Source: Helicobacter sp. MIT 05-5294
GTDB lineage: Bacteria; Campylobacterota; Campylobacteria; Campylobacterales; Helicobacteraceae
Direction: 5' to 3'
Length of the DNA: 64,000 nucleotides
Assembly: GCF_000765675.1 (NCBI RefSeq)
Contig: NZ_JRPA02000009.1
Location: 33,863-97,862, forward strand
Every line of letters begins with the position of its first letter. Position 1 is the stretch's first letter. A program made the position numbers and the translations under genes. Positions 10,783 through 20,627 of the stretch are shown piece after piece. The notes below the pieces were generated by a model. It had not been told where the DNA came from, made no database searches, and saw only the letters and a program-made list of their open reading frames with translations.

Positions 10783-10992
10783 CTAACCCACACACGCCAC
10801 AATGCCCCAAATCACAATACCAAAAATCCCAACACTAACGATGATTCCAAGAAGAGGATTCCCCGTTTTTTCTGAAGTCGCCACCCCAGCACCAATGCCA
10901 CCAAAGAAAATGATTTGAAAAATAGTGAGGATAAATGGCTACAAGATGAATGCTAGAATGATCCCTAGCGCGATACTCAATGCTAATCCCAT
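10783..10992 (-). pseudogene. Small hydrophobic membrane protein with in-frame stop
   Basis: An ATG at 10990-10992 behind a GGAG site starts MGLALSIALGIILAFIL, followed by a TAG at 10939-10941. Reading through, the frame continues PFILTIFQIIFFGGIGAG ... EKTGNPLLGIIVSVGIFG ... VIWGIVACVG and ends at 10783, 70 codons in all. It is a paralogue of the broken gene at 10080-10272. Either the gene is dead, or the stop is a sequencing error, or the amber codon is occasionally read; the parallel damage in the sister copy favours decay. Confidence 0.6.
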
Positions 10993-11165
10993 AGAATCTC
11001 CTTTTTATTTAAGCTTATCCAAAGTAGGTATACCCATTGTATCCCCTTGAATTTACAAGTAGAATCCTAAAAAGGATTCTACATTTCAAAAACATTAAAT
11101 TTCCTCTGTTTCAAAGAAAATTGTCTTATCCAAATGCGTAAAAATGTTTTATTTAAAACCCCGCT

Positions 11166-11723
11166 CTATTTGCCTGTATTTTGCATAATATCCGCAAATT
11201 CTTTATGTGTAATGATTTTATTAATCAAATCTTTTACGCCTGTATTTAGAGTTGAAGCCATATTGGTGCAAGCGGTAAAAGCCAAATATGCCGATGGATA
11301 ATCTGTTTTGGATTGGACATTGAATGTTTTTGAAGTATTTTCTTGAGAAATTGTTATATCAAATGACCAATAAGCATTCCCTATCATACTACTACCATAG
11401 ATGTTATTGAGATTTCCTATGATAACAATATCGGAATTTTCATCATACAATCCTGCTATTTTAAGTTCCTCTATAAGAGCCTTTCTAATGTATTCCGAAA
11501 ATGTCTCTCCGCTTGGCGTAGAAATTGTTTCCGCCAACCTACATAAAATATGGTTTTCTCCCGCATTATTTGCACTAAAAGCACCAACTTTGACTTTTGT
11601 GTTGTATTTTTTCAATTCTAACATATTGTCTGCTGATGAATGATATGTTTGTGTTTTAATTCCACAACCTACAAAAAGCAACGCAAATAAACCGATTAAA
11701 CTCAAGTATAAAAACCTCTTCAT
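11166..11723 (-). CDS. Putative lipoprotein
   Basis: The 185-residue product begins MKRFLYLSLIGLFALLFVGC, a type II signal with lipobox FVGC, so Cys20 should be acylated. The mature protein contains a mixed alpha/beta segment (FSEYIRKALIEELKIAGLYD, SDIVIIGNLNNI, YWSFDITISQEN) reminiscent of small outer-membrane lipoproteins that build a ferredoxin-like sheet. I do not recognise a named family. It is divergent from the Xre regulator at 11820, and the AACTTAT boxes lie between the two starts, suggesting it is that regulator's target. Confidence 0.7.
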   Translation of the reverse strand: MKRFLYLSLIGLFALLFVGCGIKTQTYHSSADNMLELKKYNTKVKVGAFSANNAGENHILCRLAETISTPSGETFSEYIRKALIEELKIAGLYDENSDIVIIGNLNNIYGSSMIGNAYWSFDITISQENTSKTFNVQSKTDYPSAYLAFTACTNMASTLNTGVKDLINKIITHKEFADIMQNTGK

Positions 11724-11743
11724 TAAAACTCCTTGTGAATTTT

Positions 11744-11813
11744 AACTTATTATAATAAGTTGAAATTGGATTCTACAACTTATAAAATTAAAAATAACTT
11801 ATTATTATAAGGT
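11744..11813. promoter_or_regulatory. Three AACTTAT boxes between divergent lipoprotein and Xre genes
   Basis: A perfect 18-base palindrome, AACTTATTATAATAAGTT, occupies 11744-11761. A half site AACTTATAA lies at 11777-11785 and an imperfect copy, AACTTATTATTATAAGGT, at 11796-11813, overlapping the AAGG ribosome site of the regulator. The spacing between successive AACTTAT starts is 33 and 19 bases. Such an array between divergent genes, next to a small HTH protein, is the usual form of an autoregulated operator. Binding is inferred. Confidence 0.5.
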
Positions 11814-11819
11814 AAATTA

Positions 11820-12089
11820 TTGCCATTAGAACCTGAAGAAGTAAGAGAAATTTATAAACAAATCGGTGCAAATGTCGCAAAAATAAGAAAGCAAAAGCAT
11901 TACTCCCAACTCAAACTTTCTCTAGCCATAGGGCATAATTCAGTAAGCCTTATTTCTTTTGCTGAAATTGGGCTTAAAGGGGCGCATTTTAATATTGAAC
12001 ATCTCCTGCAAATCGCCAAAGTCTTAGAAGTGGATATTTGTGAGTTTTTTGCAGGAATTTCTTTAGAGGAAATGGGGGATAAACCCTAA
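11820..12089 (+). CDS. Xre-family transcriptional regulator
   Basis: The 89-residue protein is essentially one helix-turn-helix domain of the HTH_3 type: IGANVAKIRKQKHYSQLKLSLAIG, then the recognition region SVSLISFAEIGLKG and HLLQIAKVLEVDICEFF. I use the TTG at 11820, which has AAGG eight bases upstream and gives the complete first helix. It is divergent from the lipoprotein gene at 11166-11723 with repeated boxes between them, so it probably represses both itself and that gene. Confidence 0.8.
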   Translation: MPLEPEEVREIYKQIGANVAKIRKQKHYSQLKLSLAIGHNSVSLISFAEIGLKGAHFNIEHLLQIAKVLEVDICEFFAGISLEEMGDKP

Positions 12090-12146
12090 AGCTTTATGGG
12101 GCGTGGAATCCTTAAATGAGATTCCACACAGCAAACAAGTAGAATC

Positions 12147-13016
12147 TTATGGCTCTAAATTCTTGTTGCTTAAAGTATTGGCAAACTCTAAAAGATTCTC
12201 ACTCCAAGGGGTTTTAAGCGGGGAGAAAAATCCGAGTTTAGCTCCGCTTTCTTTGGCGATAAATTCCGCTGCTTTGGTAGAAAATTCGGGTTGGGCGAAG
12301 ATTATCTTAAGTTTGTTTTTTTTAATGGTTTCAATTACGCGCACCATTTCCTGCATTTTTGGGCTTTTGCCCTCAATCTCAATTGCAATTTCTTCTAAAT
12401 GATAATCTCTAGCAAAATACCCAAGCATGGGGTGGAAAACAACGAATTGCTGGTGTTGCGGCAAAGTGCTTAGGATTTGTTCTAATTGCAAATGAGTTTG
12501 TTGAATCTCCGCAATTAACGCCTCATAAGCCTTTGTATAATCCGCGCTAGAATCCAAAGTCTTAAGTGATTCGTAAATGTTTTTTGCAATCTGTTTGGCA
12601 TTGTTTGGAGAAAGCCAAATGTGTGTATCTCCCCTCTCGTGTGAATGGTGCGATTGCATGGAATCGTGGGATTCGTGCTTGGAGTGAGAATGCTCCCAAA
12701 AAATCCGCGTGATTCCTAAGCTATTATCAAAGACTTGCATTGCTTTGTTTTGTGCCTTAAATCGTGGAAGCCAAATGTCTTCGAACTCAATTCCGATTCC
12801 AAAATAAGCCACAGCAGAATTAACTTTCTTAACATCGGAGAATTTTGGTTCAAAATCGTGCGGATTGACGCCGGATTTGACAAGCGAGACGACTTCGTAT
12901 TGTTCCCCTGCGATTTTTTGCGCAAACTCTTGCTGCATAGGAATGCTCACAACAATGATTTCGCGCCCAAAGGCGATTTGACATAAGAAGCATAAAATGA
13001 AGAATATATTTTTCAT
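12147..13016 (-). CDS. znuA: Periplasmic zinc/manganese-binding protein (ZnuA-like)
   Basis: The 289-residue protein has a signal peptide (MKNIFFILCFLCQIAFG) and the cluster A-I (SBP_bac_9) pattern: SGVNPHDFEPKFSDV with the first ligand His, a His-rich loop (HSHSKHESHDSMQSHHSHERGDTHIW is split by acidic residues), VFHPMLGYFARDY and IFAQPEFS. The His-rich loop and ligand set fit zinc rather than manganese. No ZnuB or ZnuC gene is adjacent, so permease and ATPase must lie elsewhere. The start is supported by the signal peptide. Confidence 0.88.
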   Translation of the reverse strand: MKNIFFILCFLCQIAFGREIIVVSIPMQQEFAQKIAGEQYEVVSLVKSGVNPHDFEPKFSDVKKVNSAVAYFGIGIEFEDIWLPRFKAQNKAMQVFDNSLGITRIFWEHSHSKHESHDSMQSHHSHERGDTHIWLSPNNAKQIAKNIYESLKTLDSSADYTKAYEALIAEIQQTHLQLEQILSTLPQHQQFVVFHPMLGYFARDYHLEEIAIEIEGKSPKMQEMVRVIETIKKNKLKIIFAQPEFSTKAAEFIAKESGAKLGFFSPLKTPWSENLLEFANTLSNKNLEP

Positions 13017-13092
13017 CTTTTTCCTTTTTAGTAATTATTAAAACTTTTTGGGATATTATTTTAACTTATTTTTTTAAAAATGCGAAATTAAT

Positions 13093-13169
13093 GCGTTCAT
13101 AGCTCAATTGGATAGAGCATCAGACTTCGGATCTGAGGGTTGGGGGTTCGACTCCCTCTGAGCGTACCA
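13093..13169 (+). tRNA. tRNA-Arg (anticodon UCG)
   Basis: The sequence folds as a cloverleaf: acceptor GCGTTCA/TGAGCGT (with two G-U pairs), D arm GCTC/GAGC, anticodon stem TCAGA/TCTGA enclosing the loop CTTCGGA with anticodon TCG, and T arm GGGGG/CCCTC around TTCGACT. ACCA at 13166-13169 is encoded. UCG reads CGA and probably other CGN arginine codons. It contains one of the rare GATC sites in this window. Confidence 0.93.
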
Positions 13170-13216
13170 CTATGCTTTCTTGACACTTATCAATCAAACA
13201 TTATAAAAGGCGAAAT

Positions 13217-13924
13217 ATGGATTTAGGTGCGCTAGAAATAGAGATTAAAAAGGGATTAAGCACTTTAGAGAATTTAGAAAATATTGTTACAATCTTCGGC
13301 GGTGCGCGTGTGGGTAGAGACACCAAAGCCTATCAAAGCGTAAGGAAGTTGGCTAGGAGATTAGGCAAAGAGGGCTATTCTGTAATGACAGGTGGCGGAC
13401 CCGGGATTATGGAAGCGGCGAATCGTGGGCTTGTGGAGTATAAAAACGATTTGAAAAATGGTAAGCTTGATAAGAAAAGATGCAAGATAGAATTCCAAAG
13501 AAATGAGCAATCCGCCAAAAATGCTTCTTTGCAACCCGCAAAAGATTCCATTATCTCTATTGGTTTAAATATCCAACTTCCCCACGAGCAACAAATGAAT
13601 CCCTTTGTAGAAGTGCCGCTAGAATTTCAAAATTTCTTTAGCAGAAAATTAGTCTTTAACTACAATTCTACTGCATTTGTTGTGGCAATGGGTGGATTTG
13701 GCACTTTAGATGAGTTAAGCGAAGTTTTGGTGCAAATCGCCACTGGCAAACACAAAAGAATCCCGATTATTTTGTATGGCAAGGATTATTGGCGAGGATT
13801 TGTCCAATGGCTAAGAAGCACTATGCTAAAAGAAAGTACGATTTCCAAAGACGAGTTAGAATTAATCCAAATCGCCAACAAGCCTAAAGAGGTTTTGAAA
13901 ATTTTAAAAGAGAATCAAAAATAA
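13217..13924 (+). CDS. LOG family nucleotide phosphoribohydrolase-like protein
   Basis: The 235-residue protein shows the Rossmann-type LOG signature: VTIFGGARVGRDTKAYQ, the nucleotide-binding GGGPGIMEAANRG, and AMGGFGTLDELSEVL with IPIILYG after it. The PGGxGTxxE motif reads GGFGTLDE here. Members cleave the N-glycosidic bond of nucleoside 5'-monophosphates; plant LOG proteins activate cytokinins, while bacterial substrates are mostly unproven. It follows the tRNA by 47 bases. Confidence 0.88.
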   Translation: MDLGALEIEIKKGLSTLENLENIVTIFGGARVGRDTKAYQSVRKLARRLGKEGYSVMTGGGPGIMEAANRGLVEYKNDLKNGKLDKKRCKIEFQRNEQSAKNASLQPAKDSIISIGLNIQLPHEQQMNPFVEVPLEFQNFFSRKLVFNYNSTAFVVAMGGFGTLDELSEVLVQIATGKHKRIPIILYGKDYWRGFVQWLRSTMLKESTISKDELELIQIANKPKEVLKILKENQK

Positions 13925-13936
13925 ATGGAATCGCGT

Positions 13937-14026
13937 TTAAAACACAGGATTCCCTGTGCCATACATCATAAAAAGCACCATAAAGGCGGCGAAAAACCCA
14001 AGCAATAAAGGAATAAACTTTGACAT
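13937..14026 (-). CDS. Candidate 29-residue membrane peptide
   Basis: On the minus strand an ATG at 14024-14026 with GGGG eight bases upstream opens MSKFIPLLLGFFAAFMVLFM and stops after YGTGNPVF at 13937. The peptide is one hydrophobic helix with a charged N-terminus, the typical look of a small membrane protein. It fills the gap between the LOG gene and rarA on the opposite strand, and a CACAGG-ATTC-CCTGTG hairpin lies in its 3' end (13943-13958). It may be real, but there is no second line of evidence. Confidence 0.35.
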   Translation of the reverse strand: MSKFIPLLLGFFAAFMVLFMMYGTGNPVF

Positions 14027-14048
14027 ACTTTTCCCCAAAAGAATAAAA

Positions 14049-15218
14049 ATGAAAAATTTAGCATACAATAAAAGACCTAAAAGTTTTCAAGATTTTGTCG
14101 GACAAGCACATCTTTTTGGCGAAAATGCGCCTTTTATGCGCCTGATTTTGACGCGCAAGATTCCGCATAGCTTTTTTTTCGGACCTGCGGGAAGTGGCAA
14201 AACAACCGCTGCGATTCTCATCGCGAAAGCAATGGATTATCCATTTTATTCTTTAAATGCAACAAATTTTAAAACCGAAGATTTGCGCGGGATTTTGAAA
14301 TCTCATCAAAACACTTTGCAAAAGCCACTTATTTTTATTGATGAAGTGCATCGCCTAAACAAGGCGCAACAAGAAACGCTTTTGCCCATTATGGAGAATC
14401 ACCAATCTTTGATTTTGGGAGCCTCGACAGAGAATCCTTATTTTGCGCTTACACAAGCGATTCGTTCGCGCTCTATGGTATTTGAATTTTATCCTCTAAA
14501 AGAACAAGATTTAAAGCAGATTTTAGAATCTTATGATTTACAAGAAGAGATTCAAGAGTTTTTGATTCAGACAAGCGGAGGCGATGCAAGGGCGATGCTG
14601 AATCTGCTAGATTGCGCGTTAAGCACGGATTTGCCTTTGAGCGTGGAGCTTTTGGAGACTTTTCGCAAAACTTCTTTGAGCGGGACAAGTGAGTTGGATA
14701 TGCATTATAATTTGATTTCTGCGATGATTAAAAGCATTCGGGGGAGCGATGAAAATGCAGCGATTTATTATCTTGCACGGTTGATTGCAGGGGGAGAGAA
14801 TCCTGAATTTATCGCGCGTCGCCTTGTGATTTTGGCGAGTGAGGATATTGGCAATGCGAATCCTAACGCGCTTAATCTTGCAAATTCTACCATGCAAAGT
14901 GTCGCGAAAATTGGCTATCCAGAGGCAAGGATTATTTTAGCGCAATGTGTGATTTATTTAAGTAGTTCGCCCAAATCCAATAGTGCTTATGAAGCAATTG
15001 ATAGTGCGATTTCTTATGTGGAAAAGCACCCCAATGAGCCGATTCCACCTCATATTTTGCAATTTCATAAAAACTACCTTTATCCGCACGATTTTGGGGG
15101 TTGGGTGGAGCAAAAGTATTTGGATAAGGATTTGCAGTTTGTTAAGTGGTTACCCAAAGGGTTTGAAAAGACTTTGAAGGAATGGCTAGACAAGATTAAA
15201 GGAAAGACAAAAACTTGA
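14049..15218 (+). CDS. rarA: Replication-associated recombination protein A (AAA+ ATPase)
   Basis: I start at the ATG at 14049 (MKNLAYNKRPKSF), giving 389 residues; a longer in-frame start at 13956 adds an unlikely basic leader. Motifs are the Walker A FFGPAGSGKTTAA, Walker B IFIDEVHRL, sensor GASTENPYFALTQAIRSRS and the C-terminal RarA region with RRLVILASEDIGNANP. RarA/MgsA acts at stalled replication forks and interacts with SSB and the clamp loader. Length is slightly below the E. coli protein (447). Confidence 0.92.
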   Translation: MKNLAYNKRPKSFQDFVGQAHLFGENAPFMRLILTRKIPHSFFFGPAGSGKTTAAILIAKAMDYPFYSLNATNFKTEDLRGILKSHQNTLQKPLIFIDEVHRLNKAQQETLLPIMENHQSLILGASTENPYFALTQAIRSRSMVFEFYPLKEQDLKQILESYDLQEEIQEFLIQTSGGDARAMLNLLDCALSTDLPLSVELLETFRKTSLSGTSELDMHYNLISAMIKSIRGSDENAAIYYLARLIAGGENPEFIARRLVILASEDIGNANPNALNLANSTMQSVAKIGYPEARIILAQCVIYLSSSPKSNSAYEAIDSAISYVEKHPNEPIPPHILQFHKNYLYPHDFGGWVEQKYLDKDLQFVKWLPKGFEKTLKEWLDKIKGKTKT

Positions 15219-15348
15219 ATCTAAGAATCTTATTTTTGCTTTTTGTGGATTTTTAGCTTTGAAACTACGACTTAAGATTCTTGGTTTAACCACTTTTCAA
15301 CAAAACTTCTTTATAATTCCAAAATTTTTAATCTATGCGGAGAATTGA

Positions 15349-16695
15349 ATGAGTATTCCAACACTACAAGAGGCGTTAAAGCTAGATATTGATGGCATTA
15401 GGGAGCTAAAAGCAAATCTAAAAGAGAAGATAAAGCAAAGCACTTTAAACGCCTATGTCGGAGAGTTGCAAGATTATGATAGCGCGTTTTTACCCATTGC
15501 TATTAAAGATAATATTAATGTCAAGGGTTGGGAAATCACTTGTGGGAGTAATATCTTGCAAGGTTATATCGCGCCTTACAACGCAACAGCGGTAGAAAAT
15601 CTGCTAAAATCGCGTTTTGCGCCTTTTGGACGCACCAATATGGACGAATTTGCGATGGGAAGCACGACTGCAAGTAGTTTTTATGGTAGAACGCTAAATC
15701 CTAAAAATCCCAATAAAGTCCCAGGTGGAAGTAGCGGAGGAAGTGCCGCGGCAGTCGCAGGTGGAATTGCACTTGCTGCGCTTGGAAGTGATACGGGTGG
15801 GAGTATCAGGCAGCCCGCTGCATTTTGTGGTTGTGTGGGATTGAAACCTACTTATGGCAGAGTTAGCCGCTATGGGCTTGTGGCTTATAGTTCTAGTTTA
15901 GACCAAATCGGACCTATCACGCAGAATGTTACAGATTGTGCGATTCTTTATGATGCGATTGCAGGTTATGACAAAATGGATTCTACAAGTGCAAATTTAG
16001 AATCCAAAAGCACTTTTAACAATCTAAATCCAAATTCTAAAATGACGATTGCGATTCTACCAAACCTCCTTAAAGACGCGGATTCTAATATCCAAAATGC
16101 TTACCAAAAAACAATTGAGATTCTAAGCAAAAATGGGCATAAGATTGTAGAAAAAGAAATGCTAGATACAAGCTATATTATCTCCGCTTATTATGTGATT
16201 TGCACTGCGGAAGCAAGTTCTAATTTGGCGCGTTTTGATGGTGTGCGTTATGGGAATCGTGCTAAAGAGATTAGCAATCTTAAGGAATTATATCTTAAGA
16301 CGCGTTCGCTTGGCTTTGGCGATGAGGTTAAGCGCAGAATCTTGCTTGGTTCTTTTGTGCTAAGTAGCGGTTATTATGATGCTTATTATGTCAAGGCGCA
16401 AAAAGTGCGCACATTAATTGCGCAACAATACAATGCAATTCTGCAAGATTGTGATGTGATTCTCTCTCCTGTTGCGCCAAGCGTTGCTTTTGGTTTTGAA
16501 GATTGCAAAACCCCACTGCAAATGTATTTAGAGGATATTTATACGATTGGTATTAATCTCGCAGGGCTTCCCGCGCTTTCACTTCCTGTTGATGAAGATG
16601 AGGGATTGCCTATTGGTATGCAGCTTATTGGGAAGCCTTTTAGTGAGCAAACCTTGCTGGATTTGGCACTTAACCTAGAAAACACATTACGCTAA
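15349..16695 (+). CDS. gatA: Asp/Glu-tRNA amidotransferase subunit A
   Basis: The 448-residue amidase-signature enzyme has the catalytic Lys53 ([12 protein letters not shown]), cis-Ser128 in [11 protein letters not shown] and nucleophile Ser152 in [14 protein letters not shown], with the 24-residue spacing characteristic of GatA. It releases ammonia from glutamine for conversion of misacylated Glu-tRNA(Gln) or Asp-tRNA(Asn) in the GatCAB complex, which Campylobacterota need because they lack one or both cognate synthetases. GatB and GatC are not nearby. guaB follows after nine bases. Confidence 0.96.
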   Translation: MSIPTLQEALKLDIDGIRELKANLKEKIKQSTLNAYVGELQDYDSAFLPIAIKDNINVKGWEITCGSNILQGYIAPYNATAVENLLKSRFAPFGRTNMDEFAMGSTTASSFYGRTLNPKNPNKVPGGSSGGSAAAVAGGIALAALGSDTGGSIRQPAAFCGCVGLKPTYGRVSRYGLVAYSSSLDQIGPITQNVTDCAILYDAIAGYDKMDSTSANLESKSTFNNLNPNSKMTIAILPNLLKDADSNIQNAYQKTIEILSKNGHKIVEKEMLDTSYIISAYYVICTAEASSNLARFDGVRYGNRAKEISNLKELYLKTRSLGFGDEVKRRILLGSFVLSSGYYDAYYVKAQKVRTLIAQQYNAILQDCDVILSPVAPSVAFGFEDCKTPLQMYLEDIYTIGINLAGLPALSLPVDEDEGLPIGMQLIGKPFSEQTLLDLALNLENTLR

Positions 16696-18156
<1,461 letters not shown>

Positions 18157-18165
18157 GAGATTTAA

Positions 18166-18504
18166 ATGCCAAAGTTGCTTTTTGGTTATAGCTTGTATCA
18201 CGCAAATGCGCAAGATTACGAGGCAATTTTAACGAAACTACGCACAGAGTTTGCGCAAAATAAACCGGATATTTATTTGAACAATCCGGAATATTTGCTT
18301 TTTATGCCAATAAGTGAGGAATGGCAAAAGGAAATTGTTGCGTTGATTGCACGATTAAAAAAGTTCGTCAATAGTGAAGTGGAATCTCTGCGTGAGAGTG
18401 GGAGTAATGCGCATATTGTCTATCGCTTTGGAATCTTAGAAATGGAAAGCGCGTTTTTCCAATTCCCCCCGGATTTGGAAGACGATGATGAGGAAGAATC
18501 GTAA
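18166..18504 (+). CDS. Conserved-looking protein of unknown function
   Basis: The 112-residue product (MPKLLFGYSLYHANAQDYEA...) has no signal peptide or membrane helix, a mixed helix/strand pattern and a very acidic tail (DLEDDDEEES). It starts ten bases after guaB behind AGGAG, so it is almost certainly expressed in that operon. I do not recognise the family; the acidic tail may mediate protein contacts. Confidence 0.7.
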   Translation: MPKLLFGYSLYHANAQDYEAILTKLRTEFAQNKPDIYLNNPEYLLFMPISEEWQKEIVALIARLKKFVNSEVESLRESGSNAHIVYRFGILEMESAFFQFPPDLEDDDEEES

Positions 18505-18509
18505 AAACA

Positions 18510-18908
18510 CTAAGAGGTGCGTAAATATTGTTTTAAAAGATTTAAAATCTTGTTTAAGATAAAGATTCTAGGATATGTGGCGATTGTTTGATTTATCCAA
18601 TCTTGTAATGTGTTCTCATCTGCTAGAATCTCCTGTGGGCAATCGTATGTGTTTGGGTTGTCGCAAATGTCTTGTTTGCAATCTTGAATAGAATCTTCTA
18701 TGAGGCTAATGTCTTCTAATCTAACCTCTACACCTTTTTGCAATAAGCTATGAAGAGAATCTATCAAATCTTCATCAACAGGGGGAATGATGACGATTTC
18801 ATCATCACAACCCTCTTCGAGTGTCCTAATTCTGATAATTTGGGTTTGTTTGAGTAACTCTTCAAACTTTTTGCGCTTGGATTTGAAAAGGTTGGTTAAG
18901 AATTTCAT
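18510..18908 (-). CDS. Hypothetical acidic cytosolic protein
   Basis: The 132-residue protein begins with a basic stretch (MKFLTNLFKSKRKKFEELLK) and then becomes acidic, with a helix-rich C-terminus (DWINQTIATYPRIFILNKIL). It is convergent with the gene at 18166 (five bases apart) and lies downstream of the DpnII-type pair on the same strand, 35 bases after the methylase stop. AGGAG sits before the ATG. I see no known domain. It may be a third gene of the restriction operon or unrelated. Confidence 0.6.
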   Translation of the reverse strand: MKFLTNLFKSKRKKFEELLKQTQIIRIRTLEEGCDDEIVIIPPVDEDLIDSLHSLLQKGVEVRLEDISLIEDSIQDCKQDICDNPNTYDCPQEILADENTLQDWINQTIATYPRIFILNKILNLLKQYLRTS

Positions 18909-18943
18909 TTGGTTAATCTCCTTTGTGTTGTTTTTAGGAAGTT

Positions 18944-19801
18944 TTACTTAGTAGATAATTTAAGATTTGCAGACAATCGTATTGATATGTCTTTTATCTT
19001 AGATTCTGTCTCTTTTCTATTTTTATCTAACTCCACTTTTCTATCCACTGACATTTTGATAAACTCATTTTCTTTTTCTATACCTATAAAACTTCTATTT
19101 AGCAGATTAGCTGCTATTCCTGTGGTGGAGCTTCCACTAAAAGGATCGCAGATAATAGAATCCTCATTACTTGCCATTAAAAGCAATCGCACAAGTAGAT
19201 TCAAAGGCTTTTGCGTAGGGTGTTTGCCATTAGCTTTTTCCCAAGGGGCAATCGCTGGAAAACTCCATACATCACGCATTTGCTTATCTCCATTAAGCCT
19301 TTTAAGGATTTCATAATTAAAAATATGCTTATGTTTTGGGCTTTTTCTTGCCCAAATGATTTGTTCAGTCGAATGCGTGAGATAGCGACAACTAAAGTTG
19401 GGTGGAGGATTAGTTTTTTGCCAAGTGATGAGATTAAGAATCTTGAAATCAAGTTTTTGCAAGACTCGCCCCAAAGAAAAAATATTATGATAAGTTCCAC
19501 TAATTAAAATGCTCCCTGTATCTTTTAGGGCAATTTTTGCATTGCGTATCCACTCTTCATTAAATTCATCGATATCGTTAATATTCTCTTCTCTATCCCA
19601 AGTTCCTTTATTAACGCTAACTATTTTGCCACTCTGAATACTCAAGCCATCATTAGAGAGAAAATAAGGAGGATCGGCAAAGATAAGATCAAATTGTCCC
19701 TTAAAATCAGGCAATATTTGATTGCAATCCCCTTGATAAAGCCTAAAGAGAGAATCTTCACTTATAAAAATAGGAGACAAGTTTTTATTGAGCAATTCCA
19801 T
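18944..19801 (-). CDS. DNA adenine methyltransferase, beta class (GATC-type partner)
   Basis: The 285-residue protein shows beta-class order: catalytic motif IV DLIFADPPYFLSND near residue 40 comes before the SAM-binding motif I DPFSGSSTTGIAANLLNRSF near residue 225, with GKHPTQKPLNLL just ahead. It methylates adenine N6 and should protect against the adjoining DpnII-type endonuclease, whose gene it overlaps by 17 bases. Both resemble the pair I remember as HP0091/HP0092 of H. pylori, which acts at GATC. Specificity is inferred; the window's scarcity of GATC agrees. The gene itself holds three GATC sites. Confidence 0.85.
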   Translation of the reverse strand: MELLNKNLSPIFISEDSLFRLYQGDCNQILPDFKGQFDLIFADPPYFLSNDGLSIQSGKIVSVNKGTWDREENINDIDEFNEEWIRNAKIALKDTGSILISGTYHNIFSLGRVLQKLDFKILNLITWQKTNPPPNFSCRYLTHSTEQIIWARKSPKHKHIFNYEILKRLNGDKQMRDVWSFPAIAPWEKANGKHPTQKPLNLLVRLLLMASNEDSIICDPFSGSSTTGIAANLLNRSFIGIEKENEFIKMSVDRKVELDKNRKETESKIKDISIRLSANLKLSTK

Positions 19802-20627
19802 TTTTTACCTTTTGAATGAAGTCATTAATGTTGCTTAAATTATAAATTTCTACAGATTTATAAGCCTCTTGGAGTTTGTTTTTAGCACTTAACCAACCTT
19901 GCCCATCTGTTATCCAAATAAATTTATAAGAAGAAAAGGTTTTGAATCTTAAAGCTAAATCTTGATAGGCTCTTGCAGTTTCATTAAGCTTACTTCCACC
20001 ACTTGTATAAAAATTAGATTCTATAAAATAGGTAGCGTTTTTACCCCAAATGACAAAATCAAATTTTTTAATATCAGCTCCAAACGATTGGTGCAAATCG
20101 TTAAAATCTTTGATATTAACTTGGCTTTTAAAATGCAAATTAGCCCTTGCAAAAAGATTTTCAAGATAAGATTCCATAGTGTTACCACTACGATTTTTTC
20201 TTGCATTGCTATCAAGTCCTACTTCAATACCAAATACAAAATCATTCAAATCCTTAATCTTTCTATCGCTAAAAACTTCGCACAAGCCACTTTCACAAAT
20301 AAAATTATAAGCTTTGTCTGCATTATAAAAATAAGATTCTATAGCACAAAGACTATTATTAGAATCCAAAACCATTTCTTTTTTATCCCTCACTGCAATC
20401 AAAATGTGCAAAACCTCAAAAGCCTTTGGATATTCAGCAAAGAGTTTATGCACACAATCTTGCATTTCATCTTTATTTTTACCCAATAAAAAATTCAAAT
20501 GATTGAGGCAAATACTAACAGAATCTCTATTGCTTAAACATTTTTGCCAATCCACAAAAAAGTTTAAGCGTCTATTGGTAGTTTGCAGTGTTTTTAAAAA
20601 TTCCTCAAAAGTTAAAGTGTTTGGCAT
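19785..20627 (-). CDS. Type II restriction endonuclease, DpnII/MboI family
   Basis: The 280-residue protein contains the family hallmark FGIEVGLDSNARKNRSGNTME in its middle and the nuclease core KKFDFVIWGKNATYFIESNF, followed by GGSKLNETARAY. The D...ExN arrangement replaces the more usual ExK, as in DpnII relatives. It should cut unmethylated GATC. The methylase overlaps the 3' end of this gene, so nuclease and methylase are translated from one message, with the nuclease first, the reverse of many systems. Confidence 0.85.
   Translation of the reverse strand: MPNTLTFEEFLKTLQTTNRRLNFFVDWQKCLSNRDSVSICLNHLNFLLGKNKDEMQDCVHKLFAEYPKAFEVLHILIAVRDKKEMVLDSNNSLCAIESYFYNADKAYNFICESGLCEVFSDRKIKDLNDFVFGIEVGLDSNARKNRSGNTMESYLENLFARANLHFKSQVNIKDFNDLHQSFGADIKKFDFVIWGKNATYFIESNFYTSGGSKLNETARAYQDLALRFKTFSSYKFIWITDGQGWLSAKNKLQEAYKSVEIYNLSNINDFIQKVKNGIAQ

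Noticed and set aside
12103..12402. Plus-strand frame opposite znuA
   Set aside because: It is the antisense shadow of znuA; composition follows the znuA codons and no start context supports it.
18944..19801. Second, alpha-class methylase as in DpnII (DpnM)
   Set aside because: Only one methylase is visible; the flanking genes show no SAM motif or DPPY.
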